Positions 52,642-62,925 of a stretch of 64,000 nucleotides of DNA are shown in pieces (within the stretch, counting starts at the first letter, position 1; each line of letters starts with the position of its first letter). The notes beneath the pieces are model-generated. The model made no database searches, had not been told where the DNA came from, and was given only the letters and a program-made list of their open reading frames with translations. The position numbers and the translations under genes are program-made. The DNA comes from an uncultured Hellea sp. (GTDB taxonomy: Bacteria > Pseudomonadota > Alphaproteobacteria > Caulobacterales > Maricaulaceae), in assembly GCA_938007935.1 (NCBI GenBank), contig CALLMD010000019.1, positions 18,949 through 82,948 of the forward strand, given 5' to 3'.

Positions 52642-53298
52642 ATGTGCGTTAAAAAATCAACTCCATCTATAATTTTACTCTCTACTTTACTTTTTACGAC
52701 GAGCGTAACAAACGCCGTCGCCCAAGGTGCAAATGAAGGTCTCTATGCTAATATAGGCATTAGCCAGCTCTCTGCTGACCTTGATTTGACTGATTTAAAC
52801 CTTCAGGGCAATGCCGTTAATCTCGGCGAGGAAACCACTAAGGTCATTATGATAAATGGCCGTCTGGGTTACCGACTCAATCAATATATTGGCATTGAAG
52901 GTGATGCAGGCTTTGGTATTGGCGATGATAGTTTTCAGCGAACAATTCCTGTAAATGTAGACACTATTGGCGTTGTAAACATAGATGCAGATGCTGATCT
53001 AAAGATAAAGAATTACTTCGGTATTTTCGCGCGGGGTATTTTACCTGTCAGCAACCAATTTGATGTCTTTATACGCGGCGGTTACGGAACGGCAAAAGCC
53101 GAAGCGTCCGCTGTTGGAACAACAGCTCTATTACCTGGTTTTTCTGCTAATGCTTTAGAGTCTCAAAGTACGAATGGTTTTGCTTATGGCGTGGGCGCAG
53201 AATATCACATTAATGAACGTCATGGTATTCGTGCTGATTTTTCTGCAATTGGTAGTGAAGCCCAGTTTTTCTCTCTAGCATATGCCATTAAATTTTAA
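52642..53298 (+). CDS. Outer-membrane beta-barrel protein (porin-like, OmpA/Omp25 type)
   Basis: A 218-residue protein with a signal peptide (about residues 1-28) and alternating hydrophobic strands ending in Phe (LAYAIKF), typical of outer-membrane barrels. Segments such as YRLNQYIGIEGDAGFGIG, FDVFIRGGYGTAKAEA and FAYGVGAEYHINERHGIRADF fit an 8-strand barrel. Function unknown. GAGGCTAGG precedes ATG 52642. Convergent with ribF. Confidence 0.8.
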   Translation: MCVKKSTPSIILLSTLLFTTSVTNAVAQGANEGLYANIGISQLSADLDLTDLNLQGNAVNLGEETTKVIMINGRLGYRLNQYIGIEGDAGFGIGDDSFQRTIPVNVDTIGVVNIDADADLKIKNYFGIFARGILPVSNQFDVFIRGGYGTAKAEASAVGTTALLPGFSANALESQSTNGFAYGVGAEYHINERHGIRADFSAIGSEAQFFSLAYAIKF

Positions 53299-53347
53299 GC
53301 CTAACACATAACTCATAATCAATGGGATATTTTGACGTTCTCAACTT

Positions 53348-54283
53348 TTAAATACCAAAAATTGCCCTAGCGCCTTCACAATCCCGGATAATTTGGGCTT
53401 TCAGGTGATCAAAGCTCTCAAATTTCTGCTCGGCCCGCACAAAGCTTCGAAAACGCACTTGAATATGCTGACCGTATATATCCTGATCAAAATTAAAAAT
53501 ATGGGCTTCCAAGCGGGCTTCTTCGCCGCCTACCGTAGGACGGCTCCCCGTATTGGCAATGGCGGGGAGCCAATCCTCTGAACCAGATAATTTGACTTCA
53601 ACACAATAAACCCCAAATTTCGGACGCACAAGATCGCCAAATTCTAAGTTGGCTGTAGGAAAATTGATTGTGCGGCCCCGCTGCTGTCCTTGCTGAACTA
53701 TCCCGTCAACAATCCACGGGCGTGAGAGCATATGGGCGGCATGAAAGACATCACCCTGCTTTAAGGCCGTACGGATTTCTGTACTCCCATATTTACCGTA
53801 AAGACGGTGCAGCCCTATAGGCGTCATAGGCGTAACACCTATCTTCCGCTCAGCGCATAGGCGGGTCAGGCTTTCAACATTTCCACATCTATTTTTGCCA
53901 AAACCATAATCATCTCCGACAACCACATGTTTTATACCAAGACCTTGATGCAGGACATCTTCGACAAATTGTGTGTCATCACGCTCTCTCAGTTCATTAT
54001 CAAAAGGAATTTCGTATAAAATATTCACCCCAAGACTTGGCATAATCTCCGCTCTTATTTCGGCGCTCATTAAGCGAAAAGGCGGGGCATCGGGTTTAAA
54101 AAAACGATAAGGATGCGGCCTAAAAAGGCCAATGCCTAAGGGTGCGTTTAAATCATCTGCGATTGATTTTGCTTTGGCGATAACAGCTTGGTGCCCGCGA
54201 TGTAGACCGTCAAAGTTACCAAGCGCAATAACTGCGCCTTTATCGGATTCAGGTAAATCAGTATAAGTTTGAAGCGTTTTCAC
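53348..54283 (-). CDS. ribF: Bifunctional riboflavin kinase/FAD synthetase RibF
   Basis: A 311-residue enzyme. The N-terminal FAD synthetase has ALGNFDGLHRGHQAVI and VVGDDYGFGKNRCGN. The C-terminal riboflavin kinase has GRTINFPTANLEFG and the NTGSRPTVGG segment. It makes FMN then FAD. GTG 54283 is the start. MaoC-like and HAD genes upstream on the same strand form the usual alphaproteobacterial neighbourhood. Confidence 0.96.
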   Translation of the reverse strand: MKTLQTYTDLPESDKGAVIALGNFDGLHRGHQAVIAKAKSIADDLNAPLGIGLFRPHPYRFFKPDAPPFRLMSAEIRAEIMPSLGVNILYEIPFDNELRERDDTQFVEDVLHQGLGIKHVVVGDDYGFGKNRCGNVESLTRLCAERKIGVTPMTPIGLHRLYGKYGSTEIRTALKQGDVFHAAHMLSRPWIVDGIVQQGQQRGRTINFPTANLEFGDLVRPKFGVYCVEVKLSGSEDWLPAIANTGSRPTVGGEEARLEAHIFNFDQDIYGQHIQVRFRSFVRAEQKFESFDHLKAQIIRDCEGARAIFGI

Positions 54284-54291
54284 TTTTCAAA

Positions 54292-54738
54292 TTAGTCAGT
54301 CGGGCGTTTTTGTACAAATACGCCTGCATCACCACGGCAAATTTTCTGACCGTCTACTTCGCAATGACACTTCATTTTAACACGGCCCGTGCGCTCATTA
54401 ATCTCGGCCACTTCTGCCACCGCAGTGACCACATCACCGATAAAGGCGGGCTTGCGAAAGCGCAAGTTTAATTCAACAAACACAGCGCCCGGCCCTGGCA
54501 AGTCATTCCCAAGTACCGCAGAGATAAAAGAGGCTGATAAAGCGCCATGGGCAATACGTTGTCCAAATTGTGTGGTCGCAGCAAATTCAGCGTCAACATG
54601 AATAGGGTTATGGTCTCCAGTAATATCTGCGAATGTGTCAATCATCTGCGCAGTAATCGTCGAGGTCGTTGTTGACCGCATACCCACCTTAATATCTTCA
54701 AGATAGTATTTTACATTATTTTCTACGGTGTCATTCAT
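54292..54738 (-). CDS. MaoC-like (hot-dog fold) hydratase
   Basis: A 148-residue protein with the MaoC hydratase motif FADITGDHNPIHVD (residues about 32-45; Asp/His catalytic), and FGQRIAHGALSAS. Single hot-dog domain, related to R-specific enoyl-CoA hydratases. It sits between the HAD and ribF genes. Substrate not known. Confidence 0.9.
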   Translation of the reverse strand: MNDTVENNVKYYLEDIKVGMRSTTTSTITAQMIDTFADITGDHNPIHVDAEFAATTQFGQRIAHGALSASFISAVLGNDLPGPGAVFVELNLRFRKPAFIGDVVTAVAEVAEINERTGRVKMKCHCEVDGQKICRGDAGVFVQKRPTD

Positions 54739-54766
54739 GGGCTTTGCCTAGCAAAATAGAGCACGA

Positions 54767-55603
54767 TTACCAAGACAATTCAGAGGCCATATACCGCGCC
54801 GTTATGCCGTTATTTTCCAACAGAGCTTTAAACTTTTTTGTCGTTTCTCCGTAAAGACCATCTTGGATAAAGAGACAATCCATGTCTTGTTCTTGCGCGC
54901 CAAGAAGATCGGTGAAAATATTGTCTCCTATACACAACATACGATCATCTGGTGGATGATAACCGAGAAGCTCTTCTGTCCATGCCCGTGCTAAGCGGTA
55001 AATGGGTGCATGGGGTTTACCCGCAAAAATAACCTCACCTCCAAGATTTTTATAAACTTCCGCTAAAGCGCCGCCGCAATAAATAATCTTTCCGCCAACC
55101 CGTACTTTCACATCAGGGTTTGCGCAAATCATAGGCAATCCCGCATCACGTCCTTCGGTCAGTAATTGAATGTAATCATCAGGATGTTCATCATCTTCGA
55201 ACATACCCGTACAAGATATAAAACTCGCCTCTGCCATGTCTGAGAAATGAAGCTCTAAATTTTCATATAAAACATCATCACGCTCTGGACCGAGTTTAAA
55301 GGCTGGACCGGGCGCGCGTCGGGCAAGCTCGTGTATAGTTGCGTCTCCTGACGTCACAATCGCATCATAAAATTCACCACGCAGACCCATTTGGACAAAG
55401 CTTGCAGGAATAGACACTGAAGGTTTTGGCGAATTGGATATTAAAATAACAGGGCCATGATCAGACCTAAATAATTCAAGCGCTTCCGTGGCAGCGCGGT
55501 ATTCTGTTTGACCGTTATGAACAACGCCCCAAATATCGCAGAGCAAAACATCGTAATTTTCCGAGATTTGACCAAGACCTGAAAGGGGTTGAAAATTTGA
55601 CAT
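54767..55603 (-). CDS. TIGR01459-type HAD hydrolase
   Basis: A 278-residue HAD-IIA (NagD-like) phosphatase. The nucleophile region is LLCDIWGVVHNG (Asp near 22), then LISNSPKPS, and GDNIFTDLLGAQEQDMDCLFI near residue 230. In alphaproteobacteria this family usually lies beside ribF, so a role on a flavin intermediate has been suspected. That is inference. ATG 55603. Confidence 0.9.
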   Translation of the reverse strand: MSNFQPLSGLGQISENYDVLLCDIWGVVHNGQTEYRAATEALELFRSDHGPVILISNSPKPSVSIPASFVQMGLRGEFYDAIVTSGDATIHELARRAPGPAFKLGPERDDVLYENLELHFSDMAEASFISCTGMFEDDEHPDDYIQLLTEGRDAGLPMICANPDVKVRVGGKIIYCGGALAEVYKNLGGEVIFAGKPHAPIYRLARAWTEELLGYHPPDDRMLCIGDNIFTDLLGAQEQDMDCLFIQDGLYGETTKKFKALLENNGITARYMASELSW

Positions 55604-55761
55604 AGCGAGGAGTTAATCCTGAAAGATCAGAATTGCAATGGACAGTTCTTGCCATTTCATATGCAATGATCAGGTAAGTTATTGCCAGAATAATCTTTTG
55701 CAGCGCTATTCATCCCGACTAAAAAAACGTAAGCTGCTCTCAATAAAAAGGGATTTGAATT

Positions 55762-57954
55762 ATGCGCGCTTTACTTTTCACAGCTTCTAGTCTTTTCGTT
55801 CTTGGACTTACAGCCTGCTCTCAATCAGCAACTGAAGCACCCAAAGTTACGCCTATAGAGAACGCAAAGCTCGATTTTGATTTTATGGCTGTCGATATGC
55901 CTAAAATTGACAATGTATTACTGGCAGAATGGACCGGCCCTTATGGCGGCACCCCAGCATTTGATAAAATGTCACTTAGTGCCATCACGCCAGCTATGGA
56001 TTGGGGTATGGAAAAGAACCTTAAAGAGATTGACGCGATTACGGCCAACCCAGCCCCGCCGACATTTGAAAATACAATTCTAGCGCTTGAAAAAACAGGC
56101 GCAGAGTTAGACCGCGCCTTTCCCTATTGGGGCATTTGGCGATCGAATATGAATTCTCCCGAATTTCGAAAAATTCAAGGCGAGATAAACCCGAAGCTAT
56201 CTGATTTCAGTTCTAAAATTAGTCAGAATGAAAAATTATTCCAGCGCGTAAAAGCCGTATATGACAGCCCATCTGTCAAAGATATGCGCCCTGACCAACA
56301 ACGGCTGGTACAGCTCGTTTACAATGGATTTGCACGCAATGGTGCGACGCTAAATGCCGAAGATAAAAAACGTTATGCCGCCATCAATAAACGTCTCTCG
56401 AAGCTTCATACAGATTTTGCGAATAATGTTCTCGCAGACGAAGAAGGCTACATACTTTATATCACAAAAGACCAACTTAGCGGCCTTCCAGAAAGTTTCA
56501 TCAAAGCCGCTGCTGCGACAGCCAGTGCAAATGGCAAAGAAGGCCAATATGCGATTACAAATACGCGCTCTTCCATGTCCCCATTCTTAACCTATTCCAA
56601 AGAGCGTGATTTACGACAAAAGGTTTGGGAAACCTATTATTCCCGCGGAGACAATGGCGACAAACATGACAATAACGCCATTATCGCTGAGATTTTAACC
56701 CTACGAGATGAACGTGTTGCCCTGTTGGGATATGATAATTATGCCCAGTGGCGCCTGGAAGACCGTATGGCGCAAACGCCCCAGCGCGCAATCGAACTCA
56801 TGGAAGCGGTCTGGCCTGCCGCCATTGCCCGCGTCGAAGAAGAAGTCGCAGATATGCAGACCATCGCAGATAAAGAAGGCGCCAATATCAAAATTGCGCC
56901 TTGGGATTACCGCTATTACGCCGAAAAAGTACGCAAGGATAAATATGCTCTCGATAGTGATGAGGTGAAACAATATCTCCAGCTCGATAAGCTGACTGAA
57001 GCCATGTTCTATGTCGCAGGAGAGCTATTCAACTTCACATTTACGCCCGTTCCCGACGGTTCCGTGCCCGTCTTCCATCCCGATGTAAATGTCTGGGAAG
57101 TGACAGATAAAACAAGCGGAGACCATATTGGTTTGTGGTATTTGGACCCCTTTGCGCGCCCGGGAAAACGCTCTGGTGCTTGGGCCACAAGCTACAGATC
57201 ACACACGACATTTGACGGTAAAAAGACCGTATTATCATCCAATAATTCTAACTTTATAAAAGGCGCGCCTGGCGAGCCAGTGCTCATTTCTTGGGATGAT
57301 GCCAATACATTCTTTCATGAATTTGGTCATGCCCTGCATTCCCTATCTTCAAATGTGGCCTATCCGACGCTTAATGGCGGCGTGAGGGATTATACAGAGT
57401 TTCAATCTCAACTTTTGGAACGCTGGTTATCAACTGATATTATTGTCGATAAATACCTTGTCCATCATGAAACAGGCAAAGCCATGCCAATGGAACTTCG
57501 CCAAAAAATCAAAGACGCAGCCACATTTAATCAAGGCTTTGCAACAACAGAATACCTTGCCTCAGCTCTTGTCGATATGCGCTATCACACCACTGATCCA
57601 AAAGGTATTGACCCTGACGATTTCGAAAAGAAAACACTCGCAGAGCTCGGTATGCCGGATACTATCGTTATGCGTCACCGTTCCCCGCATTTTGGGCACA
57701 TCTTTTCTGGAGAAGGATACTCGGCAGGATATTACGGATATATGTGGGCTGATGTTTTAACCTCGGATGCCGCCGAAGCCTTCAAAGAGGCGCCCGGTGG
57801 TTTCTATGATGCTGATGTCGCCAAAAAACTTGTCGACAATCTCTTCGCGCCGCGTAACGCCGTTAATCCCGCCGATGCTTACCGTTCTTTCCGTGGACGC
57901 GACGCAGATATCGCCCCGCTCATGCGCGACCGAGGCTTCCCTGTTCCCGATTAA
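55762..57954 (+). CDS. M3 family oligopeptidase (Dcp-like), lipoprotein
   Basis: A 730-residue zinc peptidase. The N-terminal signal with lipobox (LGLTAC, Cys 19) predicts an anchored periplasmic lipoprotein. The catalytic HExxH is FFHEFGHALHSL near residue 518, with the third ligand region in YTEFQSQLLERW. GYSAGYYGYMWADVL is the substrate-recognition block of M3 dicarboxypeptidases. AAGGGA precedes ATG 55762. Its 3' end abuts the convergent RNase P RNA gene with about a 12-base gap. Confidence 0.93.
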   Translation: MRALLFTASSLFVLGLTACSQSATEAPKVTPIENAKLDFDFMAVDMPKIDNVLLAEWTGPYGGTPAFDKMSLSAITPAMDWGMEKNLKEIDAITANPAPPTFENTILALEKTGAELDRAFPYWGIWRSNMNSPEFRKIQGEINPKLSDFSSKISQNEKLFQRVKAVYDSPSVKDMRPDQQRLVQLVYNGFARNGATLNAEDKKRYAAINKRLSKLHTDFANNVLADEEGYILYITKDQLSGLPESFIKAAAATASANGKEGQYAITNTRSSMSPFLTYSKERDLRQKVWETYYSRGDNGDKHDNNAIIAEILTLRDERVALLGYDNYAQWRLEDRMAQTPQRAIELMEAVWPAAIARVEEEVADMQTIADKEGANIKIAPWDYRYYAEKVRKDKYALDSDEVKQYLQLDKLTEAMFYVAGELFNFTFTPVPDGSVPVFHPDVNVWEVTDKTSGDHIGLWYLDPFARPGKRSGAWATSYRSHTTFDGKKTVLSSNNSNFIKGAPGEPVLISWDDANTFFHEFGHALHSLSSNVAYPTLNGGVRDYTEFQSQLLERWLSTDIIVDKYLVHHETGKAMPMELRQKIKDAATFNQGFATTEYLASALVDMRYHTTDPKGIDPDDFEKKTLAELGMPDTIVMRHRSPHFGHIFSGEGYSAGYYGYMWADVLTSDAAEAFKEAPGGFYDADVAKKLVDNLFAPRNAVNPADAYRSFRGRDADIAPLMRDRGFPVPD

Positions 57955-57966
57955 GACTGAAAAATT

Positions 57967-58338
57967 GTCAGAGGGCCTATAAGCCGGGTTTTGTTCTGAC
58001 CGAAGTCAGTGACGATCATTCCTCTCATGTGTCTGTTACCAAACACCTTTAGCGACCGACCCGGATAACAACGCAATGGCGCGCCATATGTTATCCCTAT
58101 TTGGTCTTGCTCCGGATGGGGTTTACCTTGCCCGCTTAGTTGCCTTCGCGGCGGTGCGCTCTTACCGCACCCTTTCAGCTTTTCCTTGTGTTTTTTGCGA
58201 GCAAAAAATCACTTGGTAGTTTCCTCTCTGTGGCACTGTCCCTTGGCTTACGCCAGCCGGGCGTTACCCGGCATCCTGCCTTTGTGGAGCCCGGACTTTC
58301 CTCGAATATTGCTACTCGCGATCATCCAGCCCTCTGAC
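57967..58338 (-). ncRNA. rnpB: RNase P RNA (class A)
   Basis: The minus strand begins GTCAGAGGGC (58338) and ends GCCCTCTGAC (57967), a perfect P1 helix. Between them are conserved segments: GAGGAAAGTCCGGGCTCC near the 5' end, AGAGAGGAAACTACC, GGTAAACCCCATCCGGAGCAAGA and ACAAAACCCGGCTTA near the 3' end. About 372 nt, right for bacterial A-type. It matures tRNA 5' ends. A TTTTT run follows the 3' end on this strand. The open reading frames inside are not genes. Confidence 0.96.
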
Positions 58339-58344
58339 GAGGCG

Positions 58345-58374
58345 CTTTAAGCTTGGATTTCACACGGAAGTCAA
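58345..58374 (-). promoter_or_regulatory. Probable rnpB promoter
   Basis: On the minus strand TTGACT (58374-58369) is followed after 18 bases by TTAAAG (58350-58345), and 6 bases later by the G at 58338 where P1 begins. This is a plausible sigma-70 promoter with the right distance to the RNA 5' end. The same gap also carries the leader of the divergent amidohydrolase gene. Confidence 0.55.
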
Positions 58375-58403
58375 GCTAGGGTTAGGAAAAAAGGGAACTA
58401 GGA

Positions 58404-60140
58404 ATGAAAAAGCTTTTATTATTAAGTGCGATATGTCTGGCAGCTTGCAGCCCAGAGACAAACCAAAAAGCAGATCAGACCACCCCCTCAAATATAGCCA
58501 GCGGCATTACCATCTATACCGCAGGCAACATAATCACCGTCAATGAAGCTATGCCGCGCGCCGAAGCTATCGCGTTAAATGCTGAAGGCAGCATTGTTGC
58601 AGTTGGCGCTTTGGCAGGTTTAAAATCCCAACTCAAAGGCGCTGTGATAGATAGACGCTTTGCGGACAAGACCATTGTACCTGGCCTGATTGATCCGCAT
58701 GTACATATGACGCTGGGCGCAATGATGTATGGGCTGGATTTCATTCCACCTTGGGATATGGAAACGCCCAAAGGTACTGTCAAAGGCTTACCTAATAAAA
58801 AGGCTATGCTGGGCAAGATAGAAGAATTTGAGAAGGCAGCTCCAGAAGGCCCGCTCTTTCTTTATGGTTATCATAACCTCGTCCAAGGTGATTTAACGCG
58901 TCAGGACCTTGATAAAATTTCCGAAACCCGTCCGCTTTTCATCTGGCATTATTCAGGACATGATTTCTATCTTAATAGCGCTGCGATTGAGCTGGCCAAA
59001 TTAACGCCTGACTTAGCCAATAAATTTCACGGCATTGGGCTGGATGAAAAAGGCGAGCTTAATGGGCGTATTTATGAGGATGCGAGCCTAGCCTTATTTG
59101 GTACAATCGGACCAATATTATTGGCTCCTGCCCATATCAAAAAAGGTTTTGAAGGCTATGAAAAAATCTTCGCGCGTTCTGGCGTCACGACTGTGGTAGA
59201 GATGGGATACGGCATTTTTGGCCGCGCGCTTGAAGATAATTATATCAAAACGCATTACACTGATGAAGATAATTATAATCTCTATCTTGTGCCAGAACAC
59301 CGGGCCTTTACAGCAGAGTTTGGAAACGAAGCTGTTGCCAATATTTTAGAGATGAGCGCAGATGAGACACGCAATCCACCCGTTTTAAATCAGGTCAAAC
59401 TCTTTACCGATGCTGCCTTTTACTCCCAAACTATGAAAATGGCTGCGCCGGGTTATATTGGTGGACAATCCAAAGGTACAGACGGACTTTGGGTGACAAA
59501 ACCAAATGACTTGGTGGGCGTCATGAAGCCTTATTGGGACGCGGGCATAGATATTCATATCCATTCAAATGGAGATGCGGCTCAGGATTCGACGCTTAAG
59601 GCTTTCTCTCAAATGGGTACAGGCCAAACGGGACAACGTCTTATCATCGAACATGGCGGATTATTTCGTCCTGACCAAATCACCAAAGCCGCCGAGCTTG
59701 GTATCGGCATTTCCGCTGCCTCGCATTACGTCAAATATATGGGCGCAGATTACAAGGAAGCGATTGGCGAAAAGACGGATTTCATCACGCCGCTCGCCTC
59801 GGCCATCAAGGCGGGCATTCATACCACTGTGCATTCCGATGCTCCGCTTGCTCCGCCCCAACCCCTTAAGGCCGCTAGCGTTCATATGACCCGCGAAACA
59901 CGGCAAGGCGGCGTCAGCAACGCCAGAGAAAAACTCACAAAAGACCAAGCCCTCAAAGCAATAACGCTAGATGCCGCTTGGTCCCTCGGACTTGATGACA
60001 AGATTGGCTCTATAGAGGCAGGTAAACGCGCAGATCTTGCTATATTAGAAGCCAACCCGCTTGAGACTGCGCCAGAGAACTGGCCTGACATCAAAGTCTG
60101 GGGCGTCATGCTCGGCGGTGATATCAGGCCCGTGCAATAG
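58404..60140 (+). CDS. Exported amidohydrolase (YtcJ-like), lipoprotein
   Basis: A 578-residue protein. The lipoprotein signal LLLSAICLAACSPE (Cys 15) predicts membrane anchoring. The amidohydrolase_3/YtcJ domain has IVPGLIDPHVHMTLGA near residue 92, FIWHYSGHDFYLNS, IHIHSNGDAAQD near 385, LIIEHGG, and TTVHSDAPLAPPQ near 470, the expected His/Asp metal ligands. ATG 58404 has an AGGA. The next gene begins 9 bases after its stop, so they form an operon. Substrate unknown. Confidence 0.88.
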   Translation: MKKLLLLSAICLAACSPETNQKADQTTPSNIASGITIYTAGNIITVNEAMPRAEAIALNAEGSIVAVGALAGLKSQLKGAVIDRRFADKTIVPGLIDPHVHMTLGAMMYGLDFIPPWDMETPKGTVKGLPNKKAMLGKIEEFEKAAPEGPLFLYGYHNLVQGDLTRQDLDKISETRPLFIWHYSGHDFYLNSAAIELAKLTPDLANKFHGIGLDEKGELNGRIYEDASLALFGTIGPILLAPAHIKKGFEGYEKIFARSGVTTVVEMGYGIFGRALEDNYIKTHYTDEDNYNLYLVPEHRAFTAEFGNEAVANILEMSADETRNPPVLNQVKLFTDAAFYSQTMKMAAPGYIGGQSKGTDGLWVTKPNDLVGVMKPYWDAGIDIHIHSNGDAAQDSTLKAFSQMGTGQTGQRLIIEHGGLFRPDQITKAAELGIGISAASHYVKYMGADYKEAIGEKTDFITPLASAIKAGIHTTVHSDAPLAPPQPLKAASVHMTRETRQGGVSNAREKLTKDQALKAITLDAAWSLGLDDKIGSIEAGKRADLAILEANPLETAPENWPDIKVWGVMLGGDIRPVQ

Positions 60141-60149
60141 GCGATTAAG

Positions 60150-61067
60150 GTGGACGCAGAGCTTCTCGATAGTATCACCCTAGATTTAGGCGGCGGCTCA
60201 GAGCTAGCCCTCTCGCTTATCTTAGCTCTTATGATGTTTGCTGTTGCGCTGGGTTTGCGCACTGAGCATTTTAGATTTTTCAAAGATAACCCGAAAATTT
60301 ATCTCGCAGGTGTTATTGCGCAAATTATTGGCCTACCTGCCTTAACGCTTTTAATCTGTTTTGTCGTCAATCCGCCGCCAAGTGTGGCCCTCGGTATGAT
60401 ATTAATCGCCTGTTGCCCTGGCGGAAATGTGTCTAACTTACTTGCGCTTTTTGGGCGCGCCAATACGGCTCTATCTGTTTCCCTAACGGCAACCAGCAGT
60501 CTGGCGGCGGCCTTCATTACGCCTATTTCCATTATCTTCTGGAGTCAGCTTTACCCGCCGACACAATCGCTTTTGACCGATATAAATTTGGACAAAGCTA
60601 GCTTTTTGCAAAACACACTTATGATTTTAGCCTTGCCAATAATTCTTGGCATGCTTATGGCCCGCTTCGCGCCGCACGTTTCAGCTAAATTACAAAAGCC
60701 CCTCTCAGCGATTGCAGGACTAGGGCTTATCGCCATCATTGTCGGGGCGTGTTTGCAATATATGCCAATATTCTTCCAGCTCGGGCTTACAATATTTGCA
60801 TTAGTCATTGCCCATAACGGCCTGTCTTTCTTCATGGGGTATCTCTCTGGCGTGATTTCCGGCGCTGATAAGCCTGCAAGGCGAGCCCTGACATTTGAAG
60901 TTGGTATTCAAAATTCCGGCCTTGGGATTGTTATCTTGCTCACCCAGCTTGGCGGCCTTGGCGGAGCGGGAGTCGTGGCGGGGTTATGGGGAACTTGGCA
61001 TATTATTGCAGGGCTGGTATTAGTGGCTCTCTTCCGTTTCAATGATAGGAACCACTCACATGTTTGA
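60150..61067 (+). CDS. Bile acid:sodium symporter (BASS) family transporter
   Basis: A 305-residue membrane protein with about nine hydrophobic helices. It carries the BASS-type block IACCPGGNVSNLLALFGRAN near residues 91-110 and a second conserved EVGIQNSGLGIVIL near 250. These are the two crossing motifs of Na+-coupled uptake proteins. GTG 60150 is the start. The gene overlaps the next one. It is likely a Na+-driven importer of an organic anion, perhaps the product of the neighbouring amidohydrolase (inference). Confidence 0.88.
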   Translation: MDAELLDSITLDLGGGSELALSLILALMMFAVALGLRTEHFRFFKDNPKIYLAGVIAQIIGLPALTLLICFVVNPPPSVALGMILIACCPGGNVSNLLALFGRANTALSVSLTATSSLAAAFITPISIIFWSQLYPPTQSLLTDINLDKASFLQNTLMILALPIILGMLMARFAPHVSAKLQKPLSAIAGLGLIAIIVGACLQYMPIFFQLGLTIFALVIAHNGLSFFMGYLSGVISGADKPARRALTFEVGIQNSGLGIVILLTQLGGLGGAGVVAGLWGTWHIIAGLVLVALFRFNDRNHSHV

Positions 61068-62832
61068 TCTGAAAATAACCGACGGGCTTGTCTATGACGG
61101 TAATGGCGGAGACGGCGCAGCGGTCAATATCGGTATCAAAGATGGAATCATCATCGAAGTTGGTGAATGCTTAGGCAAAGCCGAGCAAACAATTTCGGCT
61201 AAGGACCATATCGTGACTCCCGGATTTATTGACCTGCACACCCATTATGATGGCCAGATTAGTTGGGATGAAGAACTTAAACCCTCAGTCAATCACGGGG
61301 TCACGACGGCCGTTTTAGGCAATTGCGGCGTTGGTTTTGCGCCCTGCCGCAAAGAAGACCGCGAAAAACTCATCCGCCTGATGGAGGGCGTTGAGGATAT
61401 TCCCGGTACAGCGCTTCACGAAGGGCTGCAATGGAATTGGGAGACCTTCCCCGAATATATGGACGCAATAGACGCTATGCCTCACACTATCGACTTTGCG
61501 GTTATGGTGCCCCATGACCCTTTGAGGGTTTATGTGATGGGGGATCGCGCCGTTTATAACCAGCCCGCCAATGATCATGATATTGCCAAAATGAAAGCAC
61601 TGACTCACGAAGCGCTTAAAGCGGGCGCGCTTGGGTTTTCAATCGGGCGCTCGGATTTTCATAAATCATCTGACGGTCAATGGACCCCGGGCAGTGAAGC
61701 CGGCAAAGACGAACTTGTCGGAATCGCAAATGCTTTTGAAGGGATTGATCACGGGGTTCTTCAAGTCGTCAATGATTTTGATATGCTGCGTGAGGGCGAG
61801 AGCTTTGAGACCGAATTTGACCTCATGGAAGCCTTTTACCGCGCGGGTCATGGGCATAAGGGGTCTATGTCTTTAATGGAACGTGACTTCGCGCCAGATG
61901 ATTGGAAAAATATTATCCGCCGCACCGAAGCGATGAATGCCGATGGTTTGGATATTAGTTTTCAGGTCGCCCCGCGCGCTATCGGTTCATTCACAGGACT
62001 AAATTGTACCTTCCACCCCTTAATGGCGTTTCCAAGCTATCTGGAAATTGCGAGCAAGCCCTTGGCCGAACGCGTCGCGATTTTGAAAGATCCCGATATC
62101 AAAGCCAAACTCCTTTCGGAAACACCGATTAAGCTATCAGGTGAAGGCAGCCCCGTACCCCCCGTTGTCGATATTATGATTGAAAATTTTGAAGCCATAG
62201 CTGAAAAACAGTTCCGTCTCGATTACTCTGGCAAGGTTGATTACGAACAAACCAATGAAACATCCCTGGCTGCCCTTGCCCGAAAAGACGGCGTCAGCGT
62301 CTGGGATAAGACTTATGATATGCTGCTCGAAGATGATGGCCATGCCCTTATCTATTATCCCGTCTATAATTATTACGAGATGAATTATGATAATGTCCTG
62401 ACCATGATGCGCCACCCCAAGGCCCTCCCTGGACTATCTGATGGCGGAGCCCATGTTGGTACAATATGCGATGCGAGTTTTCCGACCTATCTTTTATCCC
62501 ACTGGACACGTGACCGAGTCCGTCATGGCGGTGATGGCATTGAGCTAAAACGCGCCGTGCAAATGCTCACGGCGGACGGGGCAGATTATCTAGGCCTTTC
62601 AGATCGTGGCCGCATAGAAGTTGGGCAGCGCGCAGATATCAATATTATAGATTATGACGGGTTAGACCTTGGTGTGCCGGTAATGGTGAGAGACCTACCA
62701 GCAGGCGGACAGCGTCTTGTCCAGCCTGTAAGCGGCTATAAAGCTACCTTCGTGAAAGGTGAGCAAGTCATCGCCAACGGTGAAGTTACAAGCGCCAGAC
62801 CGGGGCGATTGGTGCGGGGCGGGCACGCTTAA
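61060..62832 (+). CDS. N-acyl-D-amino-acid deacylase-like amidohydrolase
   Basis: A 590-residue cytoplasmic amidohydrolase. Family motifs: [18 protein letters not shown] near residue 55, [16 protein letters not shown], and [15 protein letters not shown] near 470, matching D-aminoacylase/N-acyl-D-Glu deacylases. ATG 61060 has AGGA upstream; ATG 61042 would lengthen the overlap with the transporter gene. Stereochemistry of the substrate is assigned from family resemblance only. Confidence 0.87.
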   Translation: MFDLKITDGLVYDGNGGDGAAVNIGIKDGIIIEVGECLGKAEQTISAKDHIVTPGFIDLHTHYDGQISWDEELKPSVNHGVTTAVLGNCGVGFAPCRKEDREKLIRLMEGVEDIPGTALHEGLQWNWETFPEYMDAIDAMPHTIDFAVMVPHDPLRVYVMGDRAVYNQPANDHDIAKMKALTHEALKAGALGFSIGRSDFHKSSDGQWTPGSEAGKDELVGIANAFEGIDHGVLQVVNDFDMLREGESFETEFDLMEAFYRAGHGHKGSMSLMERDFAPDDWKNIIRRTEAMNADGLDISFQVAPRAIGSFTGLNCTFHPLMAFPSYLEIASKPLAERVAILKDPDIKAKLLSETPIKLSGEGSPVPPVVDIMIENFEAIAEKQFRLDYSGKVDYEQTNETSLAALARKDGVSVWDKTYDMLLEDDGHALIYYPVYNYYEMNYDNVLTMMRHPKALPGLSDGGAHVGTICDASFPTYLLSHWTRDRVRHGGDGIELKRAVQMLTADGADYLGLSDRGRIEVGQRADINIIDYDGLDLGVPVMVRDLPAGGQRLVQPVSGYKATFVKGEQVIANGEVTSARPGRLVRGGHA

Positions 62833-62925
62833 GCATCACGTTATATTGATATCTGCATTTCCAGCTAGGAAGTTTAAAGCACCCGCCTACAATAAACTAA
62901 CGTTCACCATCCAAAGGAAATCACC

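Noticed and set aside
58140..58337. Plus-strand open frame
   Set aside because: It lies inside the RNase P RNA gene, whose conserved segments are unmistakable.
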